Shown: piece by piece, positions 14,201 through 27,500 of the stretch
Numbering within the stretch: position 1 is the stretch's first letter
Layout: every line of letters begins with the position of its first letter
Origin: Climacteris rufus
Lineage: Eukaryota; Chordata; Aves; Passeriformes; Climacteridae
DNA: 64,000 nucleotides
Reading direction: 5' to 3'
Assembly (NCBI GenBank): GCA_013398175.1
Contig: VZRZ01005138.1
Coordinates: 583,817 to 647,816, forward strand
Notes under the pieces: model-generated
The model's database searches: none
Told to the model about the DNA's origin: nothing
Seen by the model: the letters and a program-made list of their open reading frames with translations, nothing else
Position numbers and translations under genes: made by a program

Positions 14201-16440
14201 CCTGTATTCCTGTAGCTCCAGACTTTCTCATACTCTGCTGGCAGGGACAAGGTAAAGTTGTTTGTATGATTCCTATCCCGTGAGTGCCTGGACTTTTTGG
14301 GAGAGCAAACTCCTCTGCTGTGGGTGTCCTGGTACCACTGAAATAATGTGCTCAGGGCTGTGCAGGCTGGGGATGGCAGAAAGCTCTCTTGCTCACAGTA
14401 GAGTGGTAGAAAGCCCCTCATGTCTCTGTGGGGCCAGACCCCCTCTCGTGGTTTGCCAGCTTGCAGGGCTGAGGAAGGGGAAGGGGGGTGTGTGTGGTTT
14501 TTTTTTTGTTTTTGTCGTCTCATTTTTTGGCACTTGAAATTGGCAGTAAGGAAGACATTTCTCCAAGATCAACACTTTGTAAGAATGGATCAAGACCTTT
14601 GAGCTGCCAGAAATAATATCCTCCTTTGACCTGTTCTGATTGTGCCTCTTAGAATAGCACATTTCCTAATGGTCAGGATGCTTTTATTTTCATAGGTGTT
14701 CTACATTTGGAGAAAGCAACATTCTTTTGAGAAAGAAAAAATGAATTTTGAAGAACTCTGCGAAGTGGCTCTCAGGCTTCCTTTCCTAATACATTGGTGA
14801 ATTTCAGACCATAGAGAGTGAGCTATGTAAGGTACCAAAATTAGCAGAAAGCACCCAGTTAGAAACCAACTTACCAAGAATAGTTGCTAAGAAGAACAAA
14901 CTCAAGATACAAAGCTGTAACTGCAAAGTTATTTGGGGAGTACAAATTTTGCATTATTGATAGTCTGTGATTTAATGACATTGCATAGTCAGCTCTTGGG
15001 CAGTCTTGAGTCATTCCCTATTGATCTGATGACACAGTACTCTTCTGCTTGGAATTGCCTGCTGTTTTGGTGTGGTTTTATGGAGAAATTTTGGTATGGA
15101 CTAATCATGTCATAGACATGAAGGCTTTTTTTCAGAATATTTCAAACTCGGCAGCAAAATCCTAAAGGGGCAGCCCTTGTGAATATACCTGTGACATACA
15201 CATGTGAATATATATTTGACAGTCTTATTTATTTGCAAAAAGGAGTCTCAATTTGCTGAACACACAGCTTTATGGAAAAGAGCTCTCCTGTGTTTCTGAC
15301 AATTAGTACACTTTTCACTTGCAAAATGGTGCTTTCTGCTAATGCTACAGTATAGTAATCAAAAGCACCTAATCCCACTGATTAAAAATTCCCTGTTGGG
15401 CTTTGCTGACCAAATGAATACAACTAGTAAGACGTTTCAAGTAGGGAATTTCCTGCAAATATTGATATTCATAGATTTAAAGTTACGAGAACTACATATC
15501 AAATAAAGAGAGGTCTTATTTCTTGGTGCATGTCACTGAGACCCATTGTTGATGTGTGGCAGGAGAGATTTTATTCTCTAAGCACAGGTAAACCTTTCAC
15601 TCAAACCTGTGTGATGAAAGCATTTCTTTTTAACATCCTCCCAAAGAAACCCGGTAAAAAGTAAGTGCCTTAAGTAAATTAGCTCATGTAGGCAATGGTA
15701 ACAGGTGCTGTGGGTTGTTGTTGAGATGTTGTTTGTTTAATATTAATCTAAAATAATTTAAATGGCATCTTAATAGCCTTATTTTATATCTCTTATTTTG
15801 ATTTTAAAAATCAGTGCATTCCCCTTAGTGCAGTTAATAGGGTCAGTCTGTGAGCCTGTGCTGGTTACCATGCCTTCAGTCATCTGGAATCCAAACAGCC
15901 ATTATAATTTGTTTCTAAACAGATCAAGAGCTATTTACCATCTCAATGTTTTGTGCACAGCTGGGTGTCTGGCAAACATCCAATATCCATTAACATTTAA
16001 AAATTAGTCCCATAATGCATCTTTTCCGTGGCTTGAGGAGTATACACACTGACACATGTTGGGAACCAATTATATTTGCACCACCATTAGTCTGGCTGCA
16101 TTCAACTTCCCAGTAAATGAGGGCTAATTTAGTTTCCAGAATGGTGTATCTTAAATTCATGCAATGACCTTAGGAAAAGCAGAGTATCTGAAGATATAAA
16201 GAGGAAGGAAATGTTCAGAAAGAATAATGCTTCCTTTTTTTCTGCCTAAACCATAAGAGTAGATTATTATATGACTGTTTCCAGTATCCATGCCTGGCCT
16301 TAAAACCAGATTCCTTTAATTCAATACTGCTACAATTCATGAGCAGACTTTGGTTGGGAAGAAATCACACTAATATGGTAAACTAGCACACCCTCCTTGC
16401 TCAGATCAAACCTGCTAATGGAGCTTTTTATAATAGCAAT

Positions 16441-16465
16441 TTAGACCTGCCTGTAGCAGGTCTAA
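16441..16465. repeat. Inverted repeat, 10-bp arms
   Basis: TTAGACCTGC and GCAGGTCTAA pair perfectly across a CTGTA loop. A hairpin is possible in RNA or single-stranded DNA. It is not followed by a T-run. Confidence 0.95.
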
Positions 16466-16818
16466 CTCTTCGGGTTCCCAACTGGTTTTAAGTGTTCTAT
16501 TTTCCTACCAGCAGGAAAATAAGAAATAAAGATTTCACAGTAAGTGCTGTCTACACTGCTTGTGAAATATATTCTAACAATGCCATGCAAGTGAAATGAC
16601 CCTCACAATTGGCAGTTTGGCATAGAATTTTAATGAATATGGAGAAACACAACAATATTTTGAGAAGTATATTTGCCAAACTTCTGCTGCCATGGGAAAT
16701 TCCTTCAATAATACCAGAGGTGAAATGAGATGTCTGGCTTGGTGGATGAGTGTGTAACACCCTCCCTTGCAACGTGTCAGCACAGCTCTCAGTAATCAGG
16801 TTCTAGACTGATTGACTT

Positions 16819-16833
16819 CTGCTGCTGCTGCTG
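16819..16833 (+). repeat. CTG trinucleotide repeat
   Basis: Five perfect CTG units, not within any credible coding frame. Confidence 0.9.
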
Positions 16834-18750
16834 CAACACACTGCACAAGGCTTATCTTAGCTCACTTAGTGCATGGCATGCTGCTTAATAAAGCTAAATT
16901 ACCCCTACAAACAGAACACTGTTCTGTTCCTCAGCCTTTTAGAATTCAGAGATGGTTTGAAAATAGCATTTTTCCTTAGCGTTGGTCTGAACCAGTTAGA
17001 AACTCAGGAGGGCAGGATTTTTCTAAATGGACATACAGCAATACAGTGGAGTGAGCTCCAGGTGAGGAATCTGCTTCCTCTTACAGCTGTGAACATCTGC
17101 AGTAAATCTGTCCTTTTGGCACAGTTGTTTGAATGGAGTTAGTGGTAAGATTTTGTCTGGAGTGAGGCTGCAGGTTTATAAACTTGAAAGTTTAATGTAT
17201 AGAAATAGTTATTTACGTATGTTTAAAATGCAGTATTGTTCTCCTGTCATCCATATAGTTCAGAGTTAGCCTTTGTCAAGTATTTCTTTATTGTATGAAC
17301 ACCTTTCTCCTTTTACTTTTTGTGCAAGAAACTATCAGTGAAATGGCCTATTCTTGAAGTTGCCCTTTTGAAAAAGTTCACTGTACAGTCAGTATTTACA
17401 GATGCTGTTTATACTGACTTTCACTCAAAAGACACGGCTTTTTATTTTATTGCTTTCAGTGAAACCCATGCTTGCAGTCCCTAACAATAATACATTGTCA
17501 TGCATCATTGGCAATACAAGGCTTCATTTAGACTATTGATTTACATTCTTATTGTATTAGGACTTGTTAGTGTTTCATACCTTCTTATTGTTGAGTGATT
17601 GACCTTTGCAGCTTTACAGTGCATAAGCAATTAGCCAGTAATAGGTTAAATTAAAAAAGAAAATTCCTATCAAATTTGGGGGATTCACAATCTTTCATGT
17701 TGTGGTACTGTCCATTTCTTTATTTATGTTCCACACAGCTGCAGTTATAAGCTGAAGTCCAAGTGCAGTAAATCCTGCTGAAGACTCTTGAGTTACGTGC
17801 TGGAAGACAATGATGTGCGGTGTGTGTACGATTTGCTGGATAAGTGGGTAAGGATGGGAACTGGCAGAAAGGTTGAAATGTTTTATTTTTCTGTCTTGAC
17901 AGTCTCTTTTGTTTTTCAGCTGTGGATTTAACAAAACAAAACTGGAACTAATTTTAATTTTTAATTAAAGTCAATAGCTTATGTTCGTTCTGATGTATTT
18001 GGTACAAAGAAGAATAAAAGAAAATACAGAGAGAAACTTGAAAGAGAAATGCATTTCTTCAGCTTAATTATTTAGTTTCCAACTAAGAAACAGCTCTGCA
18101 GACGTCGATTATCCTTCAGGGATATCTTAGAAGAAGTGAGCAATTAGCTTGATTTTCTGTTGAATATGTAGCTTGTGACTCAGTATGTGATCTATTAAAA
18201 AGATGATAATTCCTTTTAAACTGTGTCCTGATATACATGGAACCTGTTGCTGAAGATAAAAGTCAGTGGAGTAATCCAGTCCATCACCATGTGAGACACA
18301 GCTTTTCTGTCTTGCTACACAACAGACTGGTAATTTTAGGTGTTCTACGGACTGTAAGATTAAGAGCAGGGTGTAAGATGAGGGTGATGCTCTCCTGTTA
18401 AAATGTAACCCGGGATACTGCTTAACACTCTTCACAGCTTTAAGCATACTTTCCCTTAGAAGCAGAGTCTAAAACAGGGGCAACATTTCTCTGGTGGAAA
18501 AAAAAAGTCCCCTTGCACCAGTTTCTGTAGGAAAGCAGCGAGCGTTCTGCCCCCAGCAGCCTGGAGTCATGTAAAGGGCTGAGAATGGAGATCAGCAGCT
18601 TGGGAAATTCAGGCAAGGCTGTGTGGGAAGGGCTGTGTGGAGGGGCAGCAGAGGGTATGGCTCACCCTGCTGCCATCCAGCCTTCCCTGACAGCTCCGGC
18701 CCTTGCAGGATCAGTACTGGGTCACCACCCACACGCAGCACCATGGTCAA

Positions 18751-18788
18751 GGCACAGACTGCACCAGGCACAGACTGCACCAGGCACA
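18751..18788 (+). repeat. 16-bp tandem repeat, 2.4 copies
   Basis: The unit GGCACAGACTGCACCA occurs twice exactly (18751-18766 and 18767-18782), followed by a partial third copy. Confidence 0.9.
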
Positions 18789-20649
18789 CCGGTAAGAAGC
18801 AAAGCAGGAACTGGAAGGGAGATTTGACAGAGTTCTCTGGTAAGCACATTTTCTAAATACCATCAGTGGTGCAAACTTGTCCCCGAGTGCAAAGACTCTG
18901 CTGCCACTGCCCTGTTTCCAGATTGCTGCTGCTGGATTGAAGATGCCCAGACTGCAGAGCTGGGGGTTGTATGTCTGCTGGCACTTCTGTTGCACAGCTG
19001 GCTGGAACATATAAATTCACAAAATGCCCAAATTTCACATAGGAAAAGCAGAATGCACATTTTTGCAGTTCATGTGTTAGGGGTTTTTAGGTTGTGGTTT
19101 TTTTTGGTTGGTTGATGTAGTTTAGTTTGTGTGTCTTTTATTGCTATTGTGACATTCAAATTCTACTACAGGGAGATACTGGAGTGCTTGAGCTTAAAAA
19201 TGAACTTTAAATAAGTAACTTGCATGAGGATGAAGTTTGCAAATGTACTGCCAGATTTCCTGTACACCTCAGTCCCACTTTGAGTGCCTCTGCCTGTCAA
19301 ACTGTGCTCCAAATGCACACTGAGAAGATGCTCACCCCTTGATGGGCCTAAATTAGTAGGCACCTGTATTTCTGACATTGAAGCTTCCATGGTATCTGAA
19401 ATCTTGCTTCTGGTCATATTTAAAAGTGCCACAGTCCTGTCAGGACTGAGCAATGTGGTTCCTAACTTGTACCTTCATCTGCAACAGGAAGCCAATGCTT
19501 TAATGTTCCATGACAGCAAAATCTGGGTCTCATCCCTTCAAGGCCAGACTGCTCTGAATCCTTTCTGCACCTTCCCAGCATACTAATGGAAGGGAGGAGC
19601 AAACCTGAGCTGTGCTCTCTTTCCCAAATTGTGACAGGATGTTGAATAAACCCCCTTTTGCCTTTCTGCAGCAGATTTCAAGGCCATGGAGAAGAGGGCC
19701 TGTGCATGGTGTGACTGTCTCTGGCATGGGCACTGGCGGGATCCCTGTGGCACGACCCCCCTGCTCCTGGCGTGGGTTGCTGCAGCCCACACGTGGTGCA
19801 GAACAGCTTGGCCTCCCATGCCCCTGGTCCCATTCAGCTGCCTCCTTAACTCCCGTGCTCCTCCATTCCAACCTGCTGTGGGCTGCTGAGCCTCGGGAGC
19901 CGTGGCATCCAGCTGTTTGTCAAACAGGACACAGGTCTTTTTTCATGGATTACAGTTAAAGTTCCAGCTCATCTATGTAAGAATAGATATAAGAAATACT
20001 TGTCCACCTCATCCTACGTTTATTTGCACTAATTACGCATCATGAGAGGTACTGGTGCAAAATAGCCTGTCCTGCTCAAAGATACATCTAACAGAGGATA
20101 ATGAAGGTGACACCTACTCACTGCTTATGCGTAGCCCAGCAAAAACATCCTGTGTGGTTTCCAGGGCTTGCTGCAGTCCAGAAACAAATTAGGTATCTTC
20201 TTGTGGCCAGGAGCCCAGACTAATAAACTCTGCAGACCTAACTTTTCATGCAGATGGCTTGTGGCTTCCTGCATTGTGTTTCCATTTGTACACTGGGTCT
20301 GGCATCACTGGACCTCTGCCAAGGCTAATTGACCTATGCAGCCACATGCTGACTCCTGAAGAGCTCCTTAAATCCTTCTTGCATTGCTGTTCCCAGTGAT
20401 TAGGAGCAACCCAACCCAGGATCCTGAGATTTTATTTTTAGTTTTATTTGTATTTATTATTGTAGAACATTCGTGGTTCTGCTGGCTTCAGGAACGTGCT
20501 GTGCAGTGAATGTGGGGTAATGCCAGTGTGGTGGCTATGCCATAAGTTTAATCAACTCAGCAGACTTGAAGAAAGGCCGTGTACTGCCCAGAAGATCCTT
20601 CCATGCAGCCATCCTGGCAATGGACAAAGCTGAAGATATCACCCATGTC

Positions 20650-20675
20650 ATTGCTTCACTATTGAAGCAATAGTG
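20650..20675. repeat. Two overlapping alternative hairpins
   Basis: ATTGCTTC (20650-20657) pairs with GAAGCAAT (20664-20671). CACTATTG (20657-20664) pairs with CAATAGTG (20668-20675). The two stems share bases, so they are mutually exclusive. Confidence 0.9.
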
Positions 20676-23600
20676 GGTAAGCTGCTGTTCCTGATATGGG
20701 GAATACAAGGCATCTCTCAGGCAGTTTCTTACCAGAGAATGTGATGCCTGGATAAGGAGTGCTGAGGAGTCAGGGAACAGCACAGCATTTTTGTGAGTGC
20801 CAAGCTCCAGGCTCTGAGCTGGCTGCTCTGGCAGAGGGTGTCAAGGATGGAGTGGGAGCTTCAGACAAAGTTTATTAGAGAAGCCTTCCTGTTGAGTCAC
20901 GAGGTACAGAAAGGACCCCCTGCTTTCTAAACTTCTTAGAGAGGAGCTTGGCAGTGGCTGGACCCAATCTTAGCCCCAGACTTTGCCAATAGTTTAAGTC
21001 TAAGGAATTATAGAGGTGGGATTGAACCTTTGTACAACTTTGTCCCACAGGATTAAGGATGGCAAACCAGATATATTTATATAAAAATGAATTATTTATT
21101 TTGATAAATACAAAAATATCTCAATAATTATTTACTACACATAATAGAAGCTAAAACTACTATTATAGTAAAGTGTGCTACATTAAAGCCATTGTATTAA
21201 AGCTAGCAAAACCACTCAGTTATTAAGTAGAGAGTGATGTTACTCAGCCATACCAACAGCAGTGATCAAATCTCTTTCGCCCATCCTGGAGGAGTAACCT
21301 TGAGGGTCATCCCCACCGAAGGGAGGAATCTCCACACACCGCAAGAAGGGATGTGTTAGAAGAGCCTGCCGATGAACGTGGGACTGGACTTTTACAGTAT
21401 ACAGTGATTGACTGTCAGTCATGTGTCTTCAGCCAGTTGTGCCAGCTTAGAATTTTAGATAAGGATACTTTACCATATCTGCCACATCTTCCCCTCATTA
21501 TCAAGATGTTTAACTCTGGAATTGATGAGTCAGACTGATTTTACCATAATTCAACACCAAAAGCAACATGACACCCCCTCTCAGTTCACGACTGAGAGCT
21601 TTGCCAAGTAGGGCATTGTTCGAGTTGTATTACCCCATTCCAGGCAGATCATCCTGCTACAGAAGGCAGGACAGCCCAGAGCCCTGTGGGCAAGGGCTGG
21701 CCACAATCAGGAAAACGCTAGGAGACAGCTGGATGCATGAGATGGTTGTGAAAGGCACCGATGGTGACAACAGCCCCATTGAGCAGAGGCAGGGTCTGCC
21801 ACAGCAGTGGGTTGCTGGCACTGCAAGAATAGTCAGCTGGGAGCATCCAGCCCTCTGGCAGCAGCAGGGAGAGGCCTTCCCTGTGGAGCAGCACACCAAA
21901 GAGCCATGGTCAGGGCAGGGAATGCTGGGCTTCACTTCACTGGAATTTTGAAGTACACTAAGTGCTTTGCTTCTGCTAGTCTTGCTTTTACATCTTAAAC
22001 AAGGAACTAAATTAGTATGTAAGCCATAGCTCTGTGTTTATGCTGAAGTGTTACAGTGGAAATGTTCTGACCCAGAGAAGCTAAAGTATTCATTTTTCTT
22101 GAATGCTTTTGTAGAGAAATAAAACTATGGGTTATTTTTTATTGTATGTCTGAGAGGCTGTACAAGAGAGTTAAAATTGAAGGGCAGGAATAATTTAAAG
22201 GAATAGGACCTCTGTCTTTTCAGAATGATTCCACCTTAAAGATAGGACACTGCTACATTTTCATTGCAAACATCACTTCTTTGATATTTCTGACATTTTG
22301 GAGAAGTAGAGTGGAAAAAAAAAAACCCAGAGATCTTTTCAATCCATGGAAAAATATCTTTCTGGTGCTTTACCAGGTTGCTGAAATACATTTCATATAA
22401 ATCTGTGTATGTGCAAACACATATTTAAGTATTAATCTTTATTAGTGACAAAAAGGGGAAAACAATATGGCAAACACAACTACTGTAAATGGTACAAATC
22501 CATTAAAGACTGTGAATACCAGGAGGCTGCTTTAGTGTTGAATGAAAGTTCACTCAACTTAAGATTGCCTCCAAATACAGAACTAACCCAAGAGTTTGGA
22601 TTTAACACTGACTGGACAAGTCATATTTCTCTGTAATAAGGCTCAGCTCTGAAGGAAAGGAGGAAAAGAAAAGGGTCAGTGTGATAAGCTGTGCAATGCA
22701 GTAATTGGATCAAGCTGAGACACTGGCGGCCTTTAGGAGCAGCAGAAGAAACCTGTAAGCAGGTTGGCATAAGCAAATTGTTTTCTGTATAGAATTACCT
22801 CAAAACAGGTTTTTGGTTTTCTTCAAAATAAGACAGGCAGAAAAACTGGTTAGTGGAATCTGGGAATTTTTTGTGTTTGACTTCACAGCCTGGTAGGACA
22901 TGTAAGGTTTTTTATCCAGAAGACAGCCTTTTCATGCCTAAAAGTTTATCATGAAACTTTGGGACCTGTCTTCAGTGGTACTTAGTGGCTTAAGGAGGTT
23001 TGGAGACTTGTGAATTTTGGAGTGAAATGCCTACAGGAGGAGTCAGGTGACAGATACATAGGATTAATCCTGGTAGGTCCAGAGCTGGTGCAGGTCAGTG
23101 CAATATTTCAAGCATAAATATTCTCCACGGGTCTTTTCCAGCTCTTATCAAGAATTTGTGGGAATATTTTTAAGTGTAATAGAAGCCTAAAATCATTGTG
23201 GAAATCCAAATTTTAAGGATGCTGATGATTAATTTTTTTTCTGTTGGGGCTTAAGACATTACATTATTCTTGATTTTGTATTGATTGGATTTCAGGATTA
23301 AACTTCATTGTGAAAACAGAATAAATTTAGTTTATAAGCAAAAGTGTTTGGGACAGACTGCTCTAGTCCAGCGAAGACAGTGCAATCCTTTCCTAGGTTA
23401 ACTGCAGTTCAGACCACTTACAAATCAGTAAAAATTTGGAAGTGTCCTGTCCTATTCATTTTATATTATAGATGAAAGAACCTTCCTTAAAAGTTTTAAT
23501 TTGGCACTCACTTTTCTACCTGCTGTGTACTTCTAAGGCTGTGTCCTTCCCCTTGGCCTTCCTTTTATAGCTCAGCATCCAAAAGTCTACAAGATGGCCA

Positions 23601-24421
23601 ATGCAGTGTAACTATTAACAACATTTGGGAAATCAAAAAAGTGAGCATATTTTATATTAGCAAAATCATACGGGTGTTTTTCTTGTCACATACTAGGAAA
23701 ATAGTTTTTAGTAATAAAATTAGTGTTATGCATGTTTAATATGCCTGTGATATTGTGGCAGGAAATTTGGGATTGCTCAAACTGCAGCTATGCAGAGAAT
23801 ACATCACAAGCAGGTTGCTGGGCACTGTAACTTGCAGTTCAGAATAAGAAATTATAAGAAAGACCTCACCCATTGTTTGTGGCAAAATGAATCAAATCAG
23901 CTCTGTCAGAAGGCTCTGGAGCTTCTACCAGGACTGGCCATTTCATCTGCTGTTTCTTACTGGTTGTTTATAGATTGCAAGGTTGCACTAGGATTTTTGG
24001 CTCTTCACATACTAAGTACTTTAAACATATCATAGAAAAATTTCTCAAAGCACTATGTCATTCATTTTTTTTCATTCACCAACTAAATATAATATTATCC
24101 ACTGGATAAAAATGACTGACATTTCTCAAGTTGCCACCAGCAAAATTCTTGAATCCCCACATACCTTAACATAATTAAGTTATCCTCATACAATTTCTTC
24201 AGGGATCATAGTGGTACTACTACTGAGTTTCCCAAGGAAACTCAATCTATATAGTCATTCTACAGATGTGTTATCTCACAGCTTTTCCTCTTTTTGGACT
24301 TTTCAACTATAGCAACCAATTTCAAATAAGTCTGACAGTATAAATATCTCAAGGACACCAAATTACCACAGGCTCTGTGGCGATCTTAAATTCCATCACT
24401 CAGGGAGAGTGGGTTTTACAG

Positions 24422-24526
24422 TGATCCTGCAGCAGCAGGGCGTGTGGATGGGGAACAGGCGATGCAGCTGCTCCAGCTCTGGGACAGGCTCTGGCTGGAG
24501 CACGAGCAGTGCCACAGCACCCCAGG
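24422..24526 (+). other. Exon-like segment of unknown origin
   Basis: A 105-bp GC-richer stretch between an acceptor-like TTTTACAG and a strong donor-like G followed by GTAAGA. One frame is open throughout and reads GEQAMQLLQLWDRLWLEHEQ in its middle, an amphipathic, helix-like peptide. The length is a multiple of three (enters needing one base, leaves with two). I recognise no protein and see no partner exons. It may be a chance arrangement or a pseudo-exon. Confidence 0.15.
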
Positions 24527-27500
24527 GTAAGATGTGGACTCAGTGCACAGCTCCTGCCGCTCCTGGAGTGGCTTGTTCATGCATGAAAACCTATTTTCCA
24601 ATGAGACCTTAGTGACTTCCAGAAGAAAAGACCATGTCCACATGGCTGCCTCTTGATTCTGGTGTTGCTTCACTAAGTGTTTGTCTGGAGACACAAGGGG
24701 GCCCCAGCAAGGAGTCCAGGCTGCTCCTCTGCAGTGTCTGCTCAGGTGGTTCATGATGGCTTTGTAGAGCCCCATGGTACTGAAGTCATACGGAGTACTT
24801 CAATAATATTTTCAAATTATTTTGGGAAAGAGAGAATGCCCTATAATAATGCCATCAACTGGAAACATCTAAAAAGTACAGCTGGTTCAGATTAGGCCTT
24901 TCATAAGCTCCAAGTTTTTATCAGTGGTTTAATTAATTTGTGATTTTTTTGTTGTTGTTTTAAGCAGATGCAGTGATGCCATTCCCAATGCATGTAGTTA
25001 ACCAAGAATGGGGCTCTGTTAGTGTTTATTTATTACTGAGAAATAGCCGAATTGGCCCAAACCAAGATATCTCAATAGAACTGTTGTGACACCAGCTATA
25101 CTTGTGTGTGTCTGCCTTGCCTGGATGTGGCAAACTCTTCTTGTATATTAAATTTATGCTACACATATATGCAGAATTGTTTATGCGTAAAGCAAATGTG
25201 GCTGCAAATCTCCACATTCTGCTATAAATACCAAATGATATCTTAAAGAAAAAGGTTTTTTCAGTTAACCCCCAGCCAGGAATATATATATTTTTTAAAA
25301 ATCTTACAGCCTGTATCTTCTTTGATAGAACACCTGGGATAGAGCTGCCTTAGCTTCCATTGTGATCTCCGGCCTGGATACAGAATACTGTGGATAGGAG
25401 GGATGGCTCTGCCCCCCACATGCTTTGTGTTGCTCCTGCCTCTTGGCTTTTTCAGAAACGCGTCTTCTCTCCGTAGGTAGGGCCAATGTGCCATCTGTTG
25501 GGGGGATCAGCATCCCCAAGCCACAGCCCTGCAATGCTCCTAGACAATGCAGGAAATGTGTGACTGGAATGTAGCGGCTTGCATTTGCATTTCACACATT
25601 TAGCTTTGCTTCACACATTCCCCTCTCTCAGACACGATAAAGGGAGGCAACGCTCTATTTCTTGTCAGCGTGGATGGATGGCACCCCTACAAGAGTATGC
25701 ATTTGAAGCAATATGTTCTGCATCACTGACGTAAGCCAAGATGCTGTTAAGGCTGGGCAGGTTTGTTTTCCTATTCAGTGCCAGTGAGAGGGGCACTCGG
25801 GGACTTGGTGTCCTTGAATTTAAAGAAGATTGAAATGTTGCATTGTTCAGAATGAAGGGGAAGAGGATGGGAGCAGAATGATGCTGCAACAGACGGTAAA
25901 CACTTGATTGCAAGAGCTAAATAGGCTTGGCCTACATTTTGAATCTCATCATGGTCTCTTTTATTTCACCCATTTGTACTCCCTGACTCTGCAGTCAGTT
26001 CCAGGTTTACTCCAGTAGTTTCTCACACATTTTTCTTCAGGTCTGCAGTGCTGATGGGGCATTTTGGTAGAAGAGCAATCCATGCCCAAGCATTTATGAA
26101 TGAGGGGTGCCAGGGCAGTAATGTATAGGAGATACTTTCTCCCTGTCTGTGTTTAGTGCTTTTAAATTGAAAGTTGTCTTCATGAGATTCACTTAGTAAT
26201 CTCTAAACCTTCATTTCCTACCATGTGCAAGGGCTGTAATGGTCAGTGTGCAGAAATGTTTCTGAATTTCTAAAAGGAAAAATTTTATCTGTAGCAAGCC
26301 TGTCCTAGCAAGTCCATCACACTGTCTTCATTTCCCACTCCACCTGGGGAAGGCTTCAATGTAGTGAATGTTATGTACTGAACTAATTTGCAACGTGCCA
26401 GAGCCACTCCTGTTATTATTTTCTGCTTACCTTGAAATAGCTGACAAACAGGGAGTGAATGAGGGGGAGTAACACTCGCAGAGAAAAGCCATAGCAGTTC
26501 CCAGTGTCATTCCTTTAAATATTCAGACTTTTTTCAAATCATTTGGTGGAGACCAAGACATATGTAAAATTACAGTTAAAGCTATGATGGGAAAAGAAAA
26601 ATATTGGTGTTTTATATCTAACTGGTATTTGACAGGAATAACCAATCCCCATTATATGCAGATCTAAGTTCCTTGCTGGAGATGAAGGAAAGAAATGAAG
26701 ACAAATTCAATGCAATGCATTTATAACAGAGAAAATAACTTTTTTTGACATGTTCACAGAGCTTGTTAAATTTTTCTCCTGTAAAAAAAGACTCTAGAAT
26801 TTCAAATCAAAGCAGATGTTTTGAGACACTTTTGAACCTTGTCTCGTATCTCCATTGGATAGATGATTAGAACATCAGCAAACAATTGTGACTGATTCAT
26901 CCGTTCAGCCTTTATATACAAACCAAAATATTTTTTGTCAATTTATTCAATACCTTACAGTTGATCCCAAAGGTATCTGGTAGATACATCCTTGAGTCTG
27001 ATCATTCTTTAGAATGACATCTTAAAAATATATAAACTATGATATGTTACTGTCTGATACATACAAATGCATAAAACCGACTATAAAGAATGGTGTCTCC
27101 ACTCTTTGAAAACAACAGCATTTGCCAAACTATCTCTAAATTTCAATCTACAAGTTCTGTAGGATGGACTTACAGCTAAACTTCCATCACTAATTCCTAC
27201 AAATATTTCCCTGGTAATCACTGGTCCAATCACCCTTGCTATTTGTCTGTGTTATATGCAGGATTTCAGAAAAAAAACAAAATTATCTCACTATAGAAAC
27301 TAATACATCAGTTGCTCTCTGATTTTAATTTCATATGTCATTCAGGGACTGAAGGCGCGGCAGTGTTTGCATTTGGCAAAGCTGGAGAAACTTCAAGGTA
27401 TGATTATGTCCCTGTTAGTGCATTAAAGAATGAGTGGCTTCAGGCAACGGATGGGTGGGATTTGGTCTGTGGATCTGATCCCCAGCTTACACCCTGGACA

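Noticed and set aside
20535..20783. Minus-strand 82-codon ORF that looks somewhat protein-like
   Set aside because: No motif, no splice context and no family recognised; its length is expected by chance.
21050..21430. Possible minus-strand LTR
   Set aside because: The AT-rich/GC-rich layout is suggestive but no ends, second copy or target duplication were visible.
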